64,000 nucleotides of DNA. Origin: Clarkia xantiana subsp. parviflora. Lineage: Eukaryota > Streptophyta > Magnoliopsida > Myrtales > Onagraceae. Positions 43,812-53,720 of this stretch are shown piece after piece; within the stretch, counting starts at the first letter, position 1; each line of letters begins with the position of its first letter. The stretch is taken from positions 5,518,001 through 5,582,000 of the forward strand of contig JAPTYO010000018.1 of NCBI GenBank assembly GCA_036873135.1, read 5' to 3'. The notes under the pieces are model-generated. The model did not search any database. It was not told where the DNA came from and saw nothing but the letters and a program-made list of their open reading frames with translations. Made by a program: the position numbers and the translations under genes.

Positions 43812-44862
43812 ATGAACCACAGTGGCTCTCCAAACTCCGCGTCTTCTTCTTCTTCTTCTCTGGTGATTCCGCGGCCGGAACCGCGGACATGCAACTGCGG
43901 CGCGACCTGCAGAGTAAAGCCTGCGTATACATGGAACCACTTCTCCAAGAGTTTTCATGGTTGCCCCTATTTCAAGGTTTGGTTGCCTATTTGTGTATAA
44001 ATTCCTTACGTGATATCTGGGTCTCACTAATTTCTCGTTCAGCAGTTGAATTGGACTAGAAACATTGAATTAGGGTTTCAGTTTCATTTTGGGGTTTCAC
44101 TGTTAAATTAGGGTTTTTCAATTTGGGGGTGAACTGTTAAATTAGAGTTTGAATTCAATTTGGGGGTTCATTATTAAAGTATGGTTTAAATTTCAATTAG
44201 AGGGTTCAATGTTCAGTTAGGGTTTCATTTTCAATTTGGGGGTTCACTGTTTAATTAGGGTTTCACTTTTTAATTTGGGGGTTCAGTATTTAATTAGGGT
44301 TTGAATTTCAATTTGGGGGTTCACTGTTCAATTAGGTTTTATTTTCAATTTCGGGGTTCACTGTTTAATTAGGGTTTCACTTTTCAATTTGGGGGTTCAC
44401 TGTTTAATTAGGGTTTCACTTTTCAATTTGGGGGTTCTCTGTTTAATTAGGGATTCCATTGTGGTTATTTCTTGGGGTTGTAATTGTAGCTGATTGTTTC
44501 TCCAGGTTGGTCAGGAAACTGGTTGTAAGTATTTTTATTGGGAAGATCAGGATATTTGTTCTTATGGGAAAAGGGCAATACGGAAATTCCAATCAATGCA
44601 TGATGAGTTGTGTCAAAAATGCTCAAAATTGTTGGTGGATAATGCAACATTGAAGATGGAGAGTGCAAAATTGGACCTCGACCAGTATAAATTGAAGTTG
44701 GAGAATACCAAGTTGGTGATGGACAATGCAAAATTGAAGATGGAGAATACCAAGTTGGTGATGGACATTGCTAAAGGACGTGGTTCACCAATTAAGCTAA
44801 TTAAGTATGTATGTGTAGTAGTTGCTGTTTTCTTAGTTATTCTGTTAGCCATGAAAGCTTAG
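43812..44862 (+). CDS. GRF zinc-finger, coiled-coil, transmembrane protein carried by the MULE (spliced)
   Basis: Exon 1 is 43812-43976 (or from the in-frame ATG at 43788) and exon 2 is 44506-44862; the intron 43977-44505 has GT (AAG|GTTTGG) and AG (TCTCCAG) ends and joins in phase 0, giving 173 aa. Splicing creates a complete GRF-type zinc finger: CNCG, then 'TWNHFSKSFHGCPYFK' from exon 1 and GCKYFYW from exon 2. A serine-rich N-terminus precedes it. It is followed by a coiled coil of repeated (K)LxMxNAKLKMENTKL units and a C-terminal hydrophobic segment 'YVCVVVAVFLVILLAM' ending KA. The overall plan matches the plant At4g04775-like family, whose function is not known to me. GRF fingers bind nucleic acid in other proteins. 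It starts just inside the left repeat and faces the transposase gene. No stop or frameshift is seen. Confidence 0.8.
44080..44450 (+). repeat. about 40-bp tandem repeats in the GRF gene intron
   Basis: Eight to nine units of 'caatttgggggttcactgtt' plus 'taattagggtttcactttt' fill most of the intron. Variants keep TTAGGGTTT, also the plant telomere word, but as part of a longer unit. Confidence 0.85.
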
Positions 44863-45378
44863 AGTCAATGTACTATGTGGTTTAGGGATGATTGGTAAAA
44901 CATGTTTCACTTATGTGATTGTATTGGTACAATATGTTTCACTTATGTTATTGTATTGGTACAATATGTTTCACTTATGATATTGTATTGGTACAATAAC
45001 TTACGCTTAAACCTGAACAAAACAGACCAGAAAGAATAATAATCCACACACAACATCCATAATGCATACATAACAACCATAAAAACTGAATATTAAACTC
45101 AACCATAAAAACTGAATATCAAACTCAACCATAATCCATACATAACCATAATCCACAACAACCATATAATCGTTAGATAACAACCATAAAACACTCAACA
45201 ACCAGGTTTTAACAAAAAAAACTGCATAATCCACATACCCATAATCCATAACCATAATCCATAATCCATACATAACAACCATAAAACACTCCACAACCTG
45301 GTTTTAACACAAAAAAACTGCATAACCATTACAAGGTGGTAACAAAAGACTCCATATTGGAGTACCAGGACACTTACT
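44863..45378. other. convergent intergenic region of the MULE
   Basis: AT-rich, with 'acaatatgtttcacttatg' repeated three times (44897-44985) and a ~97-bp duplication around 'acaaccaggttttaacaaaa' (45178-45330). No gene. It serves as the shared 3' end zone of the two MULE genes. Confidence 0.6.
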
Positions 45379-47145
45379 TCACTTTTGCTTTTTCTTCGAT
45401 GGCTTTCGTGCCATTCTCCACAAGTGCTTCGTGACAGACCTTGTCATCTTTGGTTGGACCACTTGAAGAGGCTGTTCCACGAGCACTAGTTCACGGGAAT
45501 CAGATGCAACTGCAGTCACCTTCAAAGTACCTTGAGCCCGTAATAAGTGAATGAAGTTATCACATATCCATTGCTTTCCGATATCCCTGGTGTAATGAGA
45601 TCGGTCACAAGTATGGTTCTTCTGAAGCTTCCTAATCTCGAATGTGGTATCTCTTTTCACCCTGGCAGCAACAACAAAGAAACCACAGTTTTTCCAACAA
45701 CGAACAATAATACGATCTGCATTGTTTCTTCTCCTCACAGTCGACGTCCCTGTTATAATAGCATGTAGTTTGATTGCCCTCCTAAATGTATCTGCATCCT
45801 CAAACTGCATTCCGAGCTCAAGCTCAAACTCCCCACCGAGATGACTCTTGTATCGCTTACAACCCACTCCTCCACTAGTGGCACCGTCCTCACCATAATA
45901 AAACAGAGGAGTCGTTATCGTATCAGTTGAAGCATCAGAAACGTCTTCTCCAAAACCAGGATCATCAACAAAGTTTTCAGCAACTTCTTGATTAATGTAA
46001 GTTCCATATTTGCTCTTGCCAAATCCAGGAACATCAATTACGTGCCCAGGCCTGTTATTCTTCAAACTGCCATTCTTCACCGTCGTTTTCTTATTGTTGT
46101 TTTCTTTTGAACTGCATGATTTGGCTACCTTGCCCTCCAAGACCTCGCTGTCTTCATCATCGTTGTCTTCATCATCGTTGCCTTCATCAGATGCCTCCAT
46201 TGGCTCCCAAGATTGGTCTGACTCTTCTGATAAATCATACTCGTTCAAGTCGTTAATATCTATAAAATCATCATCCCCATACGGAATGTCTTCGTACACC
46301 TTCTGTTTTCCCTTTCCACTTAGCATAGGCGTGTCAACCTTCTTTTTTGCAGCATCAACTCTTGGAGTACCAATGACAATACCCTTTTCCTTTCTTCTAA
46401 ACTGATTCCCAACGGCTTTCAACCTGAGTCTCTCCATAAACGGAGTCTTATACCAAACCAGTGTGTCAAATGGAGGCGTAGCATACAACTCCACATCAAG
46501 CAGATCCTCCTGCCTAATTATTATCCTCTTCATATCCCGATCATTTTTCAGCAACTCAATATCAGTGTGCACGCTTCCATCTGGTGGGAGGTACCAAATT
46601 GATGGAGCATACATATCAGAATAAATCTTCACTAAGTCAAGCATGGTTTCGTAAAGAAACTCACTAGGTGTAAACCAACCCAGTGTTTGAACTGATCCAT
46701 CAAACACGATGCTCCCACCGCGACTCACCCATGAACCTTTATACCCTATTTGGACGGTATATCGGATTTCACTGTTCGATTTTCCTGCTCATAAACACAA
46801 CCAAAATTGAATCATCCACTGTATAAACATTTTAACAAAACTGAATCTTCCTTTACACGGTTCCTATACAGTTACCCCCTAAATAAAAAGTTTTTCCCCA
46901 AATTTCCCATACAATCAGTGTTGTTAATAGTGGCCTACATCACATTCTACTTCTCCACCAGTCAAGAACAACTTTTATGGTGCAAATAACACTACCACAA
47001 ACCAATATATCAGCTATCAGACCAGAACATGCAACTTCACCAAAACCCTAGTTTCTAAACTCGACATTTCAGTACGGATGGGACGAAAATACTAACCTCG
47101 GTCAGAATCTGAAGCTTTAGCCGGCGATCCTCCAGACGACGTCAT
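45379..47145 (-). CDS. MULE transposase-like protein without catalytic core (spliced)
   Basis: Exon 1 is 47145-47097 (MTSSGGSPAKASDSDR) and exon 2 is 46784-45379; the intron 47096-46785 has GTTAGT and GAGCAG ends. The joined frame is 484 aa. The N-terminus (SEIRYTVQIGYKGSW, then LYETMLDLVKIYSDMYAPSI) resembles the PB1-like domain of plant MULE transposases. Next come a long acidic linker (EGNDDEDNDDEDSE) and a MuDR DNA-binding domain from about residue 330: FELELGMQFEDADTFRRAI, then VRCWKNCGFFVVAARV and HTCDRSHYTRDIG. A full transposase would continue into the DDE-type core and a SWIM finger. Here the frame goes after 'KQWICDNFIHLLRAQGT' into a short basic end (LWRMARKPSKKKQK) and stops. The core is missing but the frame is open, so it could still bind the repeats. 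It starts close inside the right repeat. Confidence 0.85.
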
Positions 47146-47382
47146 TTCAAGTGGCCGAACTCACTTCCACCTTGAGGGAAACGAACCAACGAACCTCCAG
47201 GATGAACGGACTCGACAGTGAAGAGGAAATACGGCAACGCAGACGACTTCACCACCAAATAGGGAGATGAATGACCGGTTCCTGCTCTGAATCGGAAAGG
47301 ACTGGCTTTTCCTCTTCAAAGCTTGCAGAGAAGATGGACTGGGTAGAACGACGCCTTTTGGACTTCTGGAGGGAAACAGCCA

Positions 47383-47621
47383 GTAAATAAAGAGGTAAGG
47401 GTAGAATAGTCTTTTCAAATTTAATTTTTCTGTTTAAATTAAATAATATGGTCACGTGGACAGCACATGTTCACTTAACGGGACTTTTTCACGGAACATT
47501 AACGGAAGGAGCAAAAGCAGCATGTTTAGAAACGTTCGGTACCATAAATATACAAAACTGAACATGTGGTACCAAAAGCCACATTCGCCAAAACATGTGG
47601 TACCAAAAGTACCTTTAACCC
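47383..47621 (-). repeat. right terminal inverted repeat of the MULE
   Basis: Reverse complement of 43495-43733 with about three differences; ends CCTTTAACCC before the target copy AGTATTTAA. Confidence 0.95.
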
Positions 47622-48333
47622 AGTATTTAAATATGGGAGGTCGCGAAGTTTCTAAATATGGGTCTGTTTAAAATATGATAGTGCATATACATATTTATTG
47701 TAAAATATCCTAGAAATATATTATATGTATTTATGGTAAAATACATATAATATATATATTCAGAATGTATATGTAAAAATATGTTGTCAGATTTTATTTT
47801 CTCAACTTGGGTCCTAGTTTAGCTATAAATAGGGTACCTATTACATGTAAAAAAGACACAACATAAAATTAATAATAAAAACATATTTTTTCTCGGAAAA
47901 TGTGCAGTCATTCACACACACTCTCTCACCTCTCTCTTACCTCTCTCTCACTTCTCTCTCTCTCTCTCTAACCCTTCTCTCTCAAACGACCCTCCTAGCT
48001 CTCCACGCTGTCACCCAATCCGTCTGGTGCCCGTTCCAGGCCCGTCGATCCCAACTGAGACACTCCTAGCTTCGAGTTCACTTCATCGAAGGTCCGCCAG
48101 AAGCCATCTCCTCGCCCATCTGCTGCAGGTTGTGGCCACTAGAGCCCCGTCCGCTTTGCTTGCTACGCCGCTCCTGCTTCGCCTGCCCAGTACTACCATC
48201 ACTCTACTGCGTCGTCATTCTGCCCAATGACCCGCCGGAGCTCTGCTCGTTTGCTGCTGCCGAGTCGCAGTCCTCGCCGCTGCCCAGGTGAGTCCTGTTT
48301 CCCTCTTTTTTTTATTTTATTTTATCATTTATT

Positions 48334-48424
48334 TATTATGTTTTCTGTTTTTATATTATTATTATTATTTATATATTATTATTATTTATATATTATTATT
48401 ATTTATATATTATTATTATGTTAG
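48334..48424 (+). repeat. ATTATTATT-type microsatellite in LTR H
   Basis: 'atattattattatttat' is repeated about four times. Low-complexity DNA in the 3' part of the LTR. Confidence 0.8.
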
Positions 48425-48835
48425 ATTTATTTTTAAATGGGTAAAATCTAATTAATTTAGGGTAATTAAAATTTGATTATTTAAGTTGTGTTATGTTAAC
48501 TTATGTTTTGATATAAATATGTTTGATAGTGCTATTAAGTTTTCTTTATTTTTTTATAAAATTAGTTCATGGTGGATATTACTTAACAATAAAATTGGAA
48601 AATTAAGTGAATTGAGTACCGAAAGGGCATAGCTAAAAATTATATTTTTTTTAATTCGTAATAGAACCCTTGAACTCGAATTTCTAATCGTAGACCGATT
48701 TTTATACCTAGGTGTTTAATTCGTTATTCTCTTAAGAAATTTAGGATTCTAGTTAGCCTTAATAAATTAGTGGCGATTCTTTCAAAAATCCACATTATGT
48801 AATCGCCTTAGGTCGTATTTTTAGGGAATGACAAT

Positions 48836-48853
48836 TTGGCGACTCAGGTGGGG
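48836..48853 (+). other. primer-binding site of element H
   Basis: TTGGCGACTCAGGTGGGG follows the LTR end GAATGACA. It resembles the site TGGCGACTCTGCTGGGGA of many plant gypsy elements. It shows that LTR H acts as a 5' LTR on this side. Confidence 0.75.
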
Positions 48854-49389
48854 ATTTAGAGGGTTCGGGCTAATTATATTTACTTATTTGCCATGTGTTT
48901 AGTTTTTTTTATATATGATTTAGTTATTCTAAATTTATGTAATTTATGTGATAGGTATGGTGTTTTTATGACTAACATATTTTTCTTTGTTGAAATGCTT
49001 TGAAACTGCACACACATCACTCTAGAATAAATGACCAAAACGCATCAAACCAAAGGTGACTAGGAACCCCGGAGGTTTAGTACGGTACGACCGGAGCAAA
49101 AGTTCCGCCGATACGACTCAGAAAAACTCACTCGCTCGTGTAGGTCCCGATATCCTTTTTTATGGGGAGGAAATCACCGTGTCGGGAACCTATCAGCGGA
49201 ACCTACCTACTATAACAAAGCAAAACACACACCTGAAACATCAATCCTTCCGCTATACGTGCACACGCGTGTTTTTCCTTTATTTGTGTCGCATGATGAT
49301 AAGTTTCACCTCGTTATCATTCCTTTTAGCTTTTATGGCGTCGTGATTGACCGACTGTATTGGAACATAGTTCTACATTGATGTGAGTC
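48854..49389 (+). other. start of the interior of gypsy element H, truncated
   Basis: About 500 bases with a 96-codon frame (49056-49346) that has no domain I recognise. The sequence then passes into copia F at about 49390, so the gag and pol of H are absent. Confidence 0.45.
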
Positions 49390-52300
49390 GAATTCTTTTC
49401 ATCCCATTGGGAACGTAGGTCGTTGAACTCTAACATTATGTTTCTCAAACTATGTCAGTTGAAGTGTTTTATCGATATGAATGTCTTGCCAAATTTCTCG
49501 TTCAAGGCATTTAGTGGGAGAGTCATTTTACCAACATCATCCTTTTCATTTGCTAATTCAACTCAAAGACTTATCCATCTCTGAACTGTTCATTGGGCTT
49601 TCGCCTTATGCGTCAGTTGATACTTTACGAGTTTGTGGTAGCTTGTGAAGTATACCTCTTTTCATCGTGTAAGTATTGAATGAATTATTCCTAAAGGGAG
49701 ACATATGAAAATTTCGACATTCATTCATTAAAACACTTCAACATTAAATTCGTACTCTGAAACGATGTGTTCCGTCTCTCGAGGTACACGCGCCCGTGGC
49801 GCCTATTCCAGGTTCAACCCATGGTATCAAACGATTGTTTCCAAAATTCAATTTAAGTTAATCCGATCGGTTTCGCACATGTTCATCATTACATAATTTA
49901 TCATATAATGGAGTAATAACAAGTAAGAAAGATTTAAATCGGTTCGCACTTAGAACTACGCAATCGATAAATACTAATGGTATTTCGATGTTTCACGATA
50001 TTAGATGAAGGATAGTGTGTCTCATGTTTGATCCGACAAAGTGCATTTGGCGGATATTCTGGGTTTCAATTTCGTTTTGGATCGATCCCGTTTACTTGGG
50101 CCGATTAATTTTGACAAGTAAATCTCGTTTCGAATCGAACAGAAACTACTTTATTCAGTAAATCCGAGTCTTAATCAATCCAAAAACTCAAACATTAAAC
50201 GAACAATAAGAGAAATAAAGACAATCTGTCTGATTTCAGATCATCTACGAAGCCATAAGAAATAAAGGTAAACCTTCAAAGAGAACTGCTACCATCTAGC
50301 CAACGATCCTGAAAGAAGTATTCGAAAGTGAATTTCATCAGGTGACATTAGTCATGTAAAACCTTACCGGCTTTATATGTGTGGCAAACAAGGCATACCT
50401 GTTTAGGGCACTAATCAACAGTGTTTGTACATCGAATCTCGTTTATGGACCGATTCGATCCTGTTCCCTCTGCTGATTCCCTCGATCTCTTGCGGTGATG
50501 CACAGCTGAACCTTCAGGCTGCTTTTGGTTTCTTTCGGCGAATAGGACCATGGTAAATTTAATCAATTCAATAAAGTAACCTAATCCTATGTCGTCAGCT
50601 ATCTGTGTGCTATATTGAGTACTTTTCTCCAATTGGATCTTTCGTCCTGAAAATCCGACGCGGGTTTTACTCCAGCATCTTGGGAAAGTAGGGCAACATA
50701 CTCTAACAAACTTTTTGCTTCAGTTGCCCTCCCTTTGCCGAAGTGGAGTCTGAGGGCAACCCAAAGCTGAAGAGCACTGTAGTTGAGTTTGAAGTCCTCT
50801 GAAACCTGTTTATCTAAGGCTGCCAATATCACCTTAAAAACTCTCTGATCATCAAGGCCTCTAATCCCTTGACGGGTTTTAAGATTTCCATACTCATCCA
50901 CCAATTTCCTTCCCATTTCAGCATCAATACATTCATGTGTATTTTCAGCCATGAGAAGTTCCCTCACATGTTCACTCCGTGCATCATAATCCATACCATC
51001 CAGATTGCGAGGCTCGTAGAAGCGTACTGACCCAGCCATGAAAACTAACACATTGATAATCATGCACAATCAGGGAGACAATAACCTTTTGAGAAAGAAT
51101 TGTATACATCGGATATCTATTAAGATGGAATACGGCAAATAATGATTCCTCAGCCATCTAAACCAACCGACCGCCAGCAAACCGAGGGAAGGGAGTTCGT
51201 GAAAGAGTTCACATTACCGTCGTCTTCAATCAAATAGATCAGTATCTTAAAACGGCTTTATTCGCAAATTACCGGAACGGGAATTTTAAAATAAGCATAC
51301 CCGATCTTGGCTTTCCCAAGGCCCTTTTGTACTTGAAAAATGTTCGGATGAACTTACGCATGCATATACAATTCTACTTCACAAGTAAATTATCATAGCA
51401 AGTCAAATTCATCATCCAAACCACACATCATGCATACGCGTCATGCGTCTAATGTTCAGAGGAACTCATGCTAGCATTTATACAATTCTACTTTCTAAGT
51501 AAACTATAATATGTAGCTACATCTTCAACATTCAAGCATACATGTCATACATGAAACTTCCACATCAAACAAGCATATGTTGCGACTGGCTTTTGTTTTA
51601 ATTTTTTTTTTGAAATATTAGGGGCTGACTTGGAATTCATGCTTACAATTAATCATGCGTGTTTCTAGACATGAATCCTAGGCAATCACAACCATCACAA
51701 CATGTCTGTCCTAGTGCGCAAACCAAATATTTAACCAGGGCTCTGCCCCCAACATCCAGCTAGCTTGACATAGTCAAAACAACAGTTCTAATAAATATAT
51801 GCGACGAAAAGTAAACAATTGCAATTCAGCCCTCTAATTAATCCAGTCCCTGAATCATGCATTTCCGAGATCAATCCCCATAATCGAAACTAGGCATTAA
51901 GGTTTAATCAAAACATGAATGTTTTAAATCTTCGAGCATTGTGTAGACTATTTAAAATTCGAAAACATTTGGATTTTAAAACTTGACCATCCCATTTTAA
52001 TAATTGACTTGAATTCGATTTTTAAAATCCGGTTCGGTTCAGTCAATTTGGTTAAATCCGGTTCGGTCCGTTTCGGTTCGGTCCGATTTTATTTAAAATC
52101 TGGTTAAGTCGTAACCGGTTAAATAAAATAGTATTTCAGTTCGGTTTAACACTCAAAACCGCTTCGGTTAGGTCTACTTATTTACCCATGTTCGACCCAA
52201 CCCAGCTAGGTCGAACCGATTAAGAAAATCCGGTTTTGTTTTAATCCTTTCCGGTTTTGCAAATTGGACCGGTCCATTAAACCCATAGGGTTTGGCCGAA

Positions 52301-52604
52301 ATAATCTTGTAGGCTAATTAGGGTTTTAAAGTCCACTAAAAACTTAACTTAGCCTCCAAGAATTATTAACTATGTAAAATAATTTCCAATGTTGCATATA
52401 TATATATAAAATTCGGTCATATCTCTATATATATATTTATTGTCAAGATTCTATCTATAAGATGTAAATCAATCAATAATATATATGTACATATATATAT
52501 ATATAAATTTCTGGCCTACCATATATTTATATATATATTTATTTATATATTTATTTACTGTCAATATCTTTAATAGGGAAACAAATATACCGACAGTTGG
52601 ATTG
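49390..52604 (-). mobile_element. copia fragment F, related to C
   Basis: It is alignable with 18985-22150 of C: 'gaacgataagtct'-type block, 'gaaacgatgtgttccgtct', gag, the AT-rich leader and 'tgtcaagattctatct'. It lacks LTRs, reverse transcriptase and RNase H. The right side is cut by element E at 52604; the left side joins H. Confidence 0.8.
50411..51069 (-). pseudogene. copia gag of fragment F
   Basis: Minus frame 51069-50599 (156 codons) has 'GSVRFYEPRNLDGMDYDARS', 'VILAALDKQVSEDFKLNYSA' and 'WVALRLHFGKGRATEAKSLL'. It is followed after a stop by the frame 50632-50411 ('QIADDIGLGYFIELIKFTMV'). This is the best-kept gag of the three copies of this family. No zinc knuckle was found. Confidence 0.8.
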
Positions 52605-52769
52605 TGATATATTAAATACGACCATACTAAAAGCGTTCCATTTTTGCGGCAAAACTCTCAGACACTAAATTCGGGACTATTGAAGTCGGGACCCTCAGAG
52701 AGTAAAGCCGGGAGCACTAAAATCGGAATCTATCAGAAGAGGTGAAATAGTGGCACCCCCCATGGACAA

Positions 52770-52975
52770 GTAGACCAAGGCAACCAAGGCGACCAAATCG
52801 ACCAAGGCGACCAAGGCGACCAAGTCGACCAAGGCGACCAAGTCAACCAAGGCGACCAAGTCGACCAAGGCGACCAAGTCGACCAAGGCGACCAAGTCGA
52901 CCAAGGCGACCAAGTCGACCAAGTCGACCAAGGCGACCAAGTGGACTAAGGCGACCAAGTCGACCAAGTCAACCA
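52770..52975 (+). repeat. 9-bp tandem repeat (GACCAAGGC / GACCAAGTC) in the E LTR
   Basis: More than twenty units alternate between GGC and GTC endings. On the other strand it reads LVDLVALV repeatedly, giving a 93-codon frame that I do not regard as a gene. Confidence 0.9.
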
Positions 52976-53029
52976 TGGCGTCAAGGCGAGACCATCAAAG
53001 TCACCTTCGACTATCATCAACACCAGGTG

Positions 53030-53165
53030 GCAACCTGTTTGTCACCTACTTCGAAGAAAACCCTTCATCCTAAGGAAGAAGAGATGGCAACCTGCTTGTC
53101 ACCTACTTAGAAGAAAACCCTTCCTCCTAAGGAAGAAGAGGTGGCGACCTGCTTGTCACCTACTA
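53030..53165 (+). repeat. about 62-bp direct repeats in the E LTR
   Basis: The unit 'ggcaacctgcttgtcaccta' plus 'gaagaaaacccttc' and 'taaggaagaag' occurs two to three times. The inverted counterpart is in the G LTR (41185-41390). Confidence 0.8.
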
Positions 53166-53515
53166 ACACAGTGCCTCCCATCTCCACCAATGAGAGAAAG
53201 GCGGCCACCGCCCTTGTCAACCAATCAAAACGAAGCTGCCACCACCTAAAGTCGGTAAAAGCTTCCCCTATAAATACTCTTCGGTATTCTCATTAATGAT
53301 TAAGATTTCTCACTACAGGAATGTTATACTAACTTAAGCTTCGGAGTGGAATCAGGGGCCATACCCACCCCTTCTCAAGTCCTCGCCTCACACAAAGCTC
53401 CCAAATGAGACTAGGTACCCAAGAGGTCAGGAAAGATACTTATGAGAGTTAGCTCCCGGCGAGACCTCGAAATCCACTTCTAGAAGTTCAAGGCCACATC
53501 ATTTTGATCCCAACA

Positions 53516-53534
53516 TTTGGCGCCGTCTGTGGGA
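53516..53534 (+). other. primer-binding site of element E
   Basis: TTTGGCGCCGTCTGTGGGA directly after the LTR, the standard plant gypsy form. Confidence 0.93.
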
Positions 53535-53600
53535 ACCCGATCAAAAATTCATATCGCCTCAACTTCAAAAAGGGGTGACACCAAAGGCGTCAATAAGAAT

Positions 53601-53720
53601 ATGAAGGTGGTGATACCTCCTAAGGCAATGACTAGGGGCCAGAAGTCGACCAAAAAGCTGACACCAAAGGTCATCGCCAAAAAGGTAGTCACCAAAAGTT
53701 TCATCGTTAAATGGTCGTAG
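53601..53720 (+). CDS. short lysine-rich ORF after the E primer site, unrecognised
   Basis: ATG at 53601, 39 codons, with 'KAMTRGQKSTKKLTPKVIAK' and then KVVTKS. It could be the start of a lost gag, since its place is right for one, or chance. It ends as the 88-bp array begins, and its last part resembles array units ('aaaaggtagtcacc'). Confidence 0.2.
   Translation: MKVVIPPKAMTRGQKSTKKLTPKVIAKKVVTKSFIVKWS

Larger units (their letters stand above)
43495..47621. mobile_element. Mutator-like element (MULE) with two convergent genes
   Basis: 239-bp terminal inverted repeats at 43495-43733 and 47383-47621 start GGGTTAAAGGTACTTTTGG and differ at only about three positions. They are flanked by a perfect 9-bp target duplication AGTATTTAA (43486-43494, 47622-47630), the length typical of Mutator. 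The GRF gene runs inward from the left end and the transposase-like gene inward from the right end, the same convergent layout as mudrB and mudrA of maize MuDR. High repeat identity indicates a young insertion. It lies inside LTR H. Confidence 0.95.
43417..48833 (+). repeat. gypsy LTR H, split by a MULE
   Basis: The left part (43417-43494) begins 'TTATAAACACCTAATTTTGG', close to the TG-TA-ACACC start of a known plant gypsy LTR type. The right part (47631-48833) has a TATA box CTATAAATAG at 47823-47832, CT-rich leader DNA and a possible donor 'ccaggtgagtcc' near 48287, and ends GAATGACA. About 1.28 kb without the MULE. A primer site follows at 48836. The left boundary is inferred: TT replaces the expected TG. 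Confidence 0.6.
52605..53515 (+). repeat. 5' LTR of element E
   Basis: Starts TGATATATTAA, ends GATCCCAACA, about 911 bp. The start is chosen because the copia match ends there and because related LTRs start TGAT. A TATA box in CCCTATAAATACTC lies at about 53264-53277. It contains the 9-bp array at 52770-52975 and ~62-bp repeats at 53030-53165. Confidence 0.75.

Noticed and set aside
43761..44027. 88-codon minus-strand ORF with an Arg run
   Set aside because: Antisense shadow of exon 1 of the GRF gene; the Arg run is the complement of its serine codons.
44080..44450. Interstitial telomere repeat (TTAGGGTTT)
   Set aside because: The word occurs once per 40-bp unit and not as a (TTTAGGG)n run. 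It is part of an intronic minisatellite.
46010..46405. 131-codon plus-strand Ser/Leu-rich ORF
   Set aside because: Shadow of the acidic linker of the MULE transposase-like gene on the minus strand.
48027..48424. Possible gene in LTR H (67- and 65-codon ORFs)
   Set aside because: No domain. It lies between the TATA box and primer site of an LTR and ends in an ATTATT microsatellite, so it is leader DNA.
52695..52976. 93-codon minus-strand ORF with LVDLVALV repeats
   Set aside because: It is only a translation of the 9-bp tandem repeat in the E LTR. A repeat length divisible by three keeps frames open by chance.
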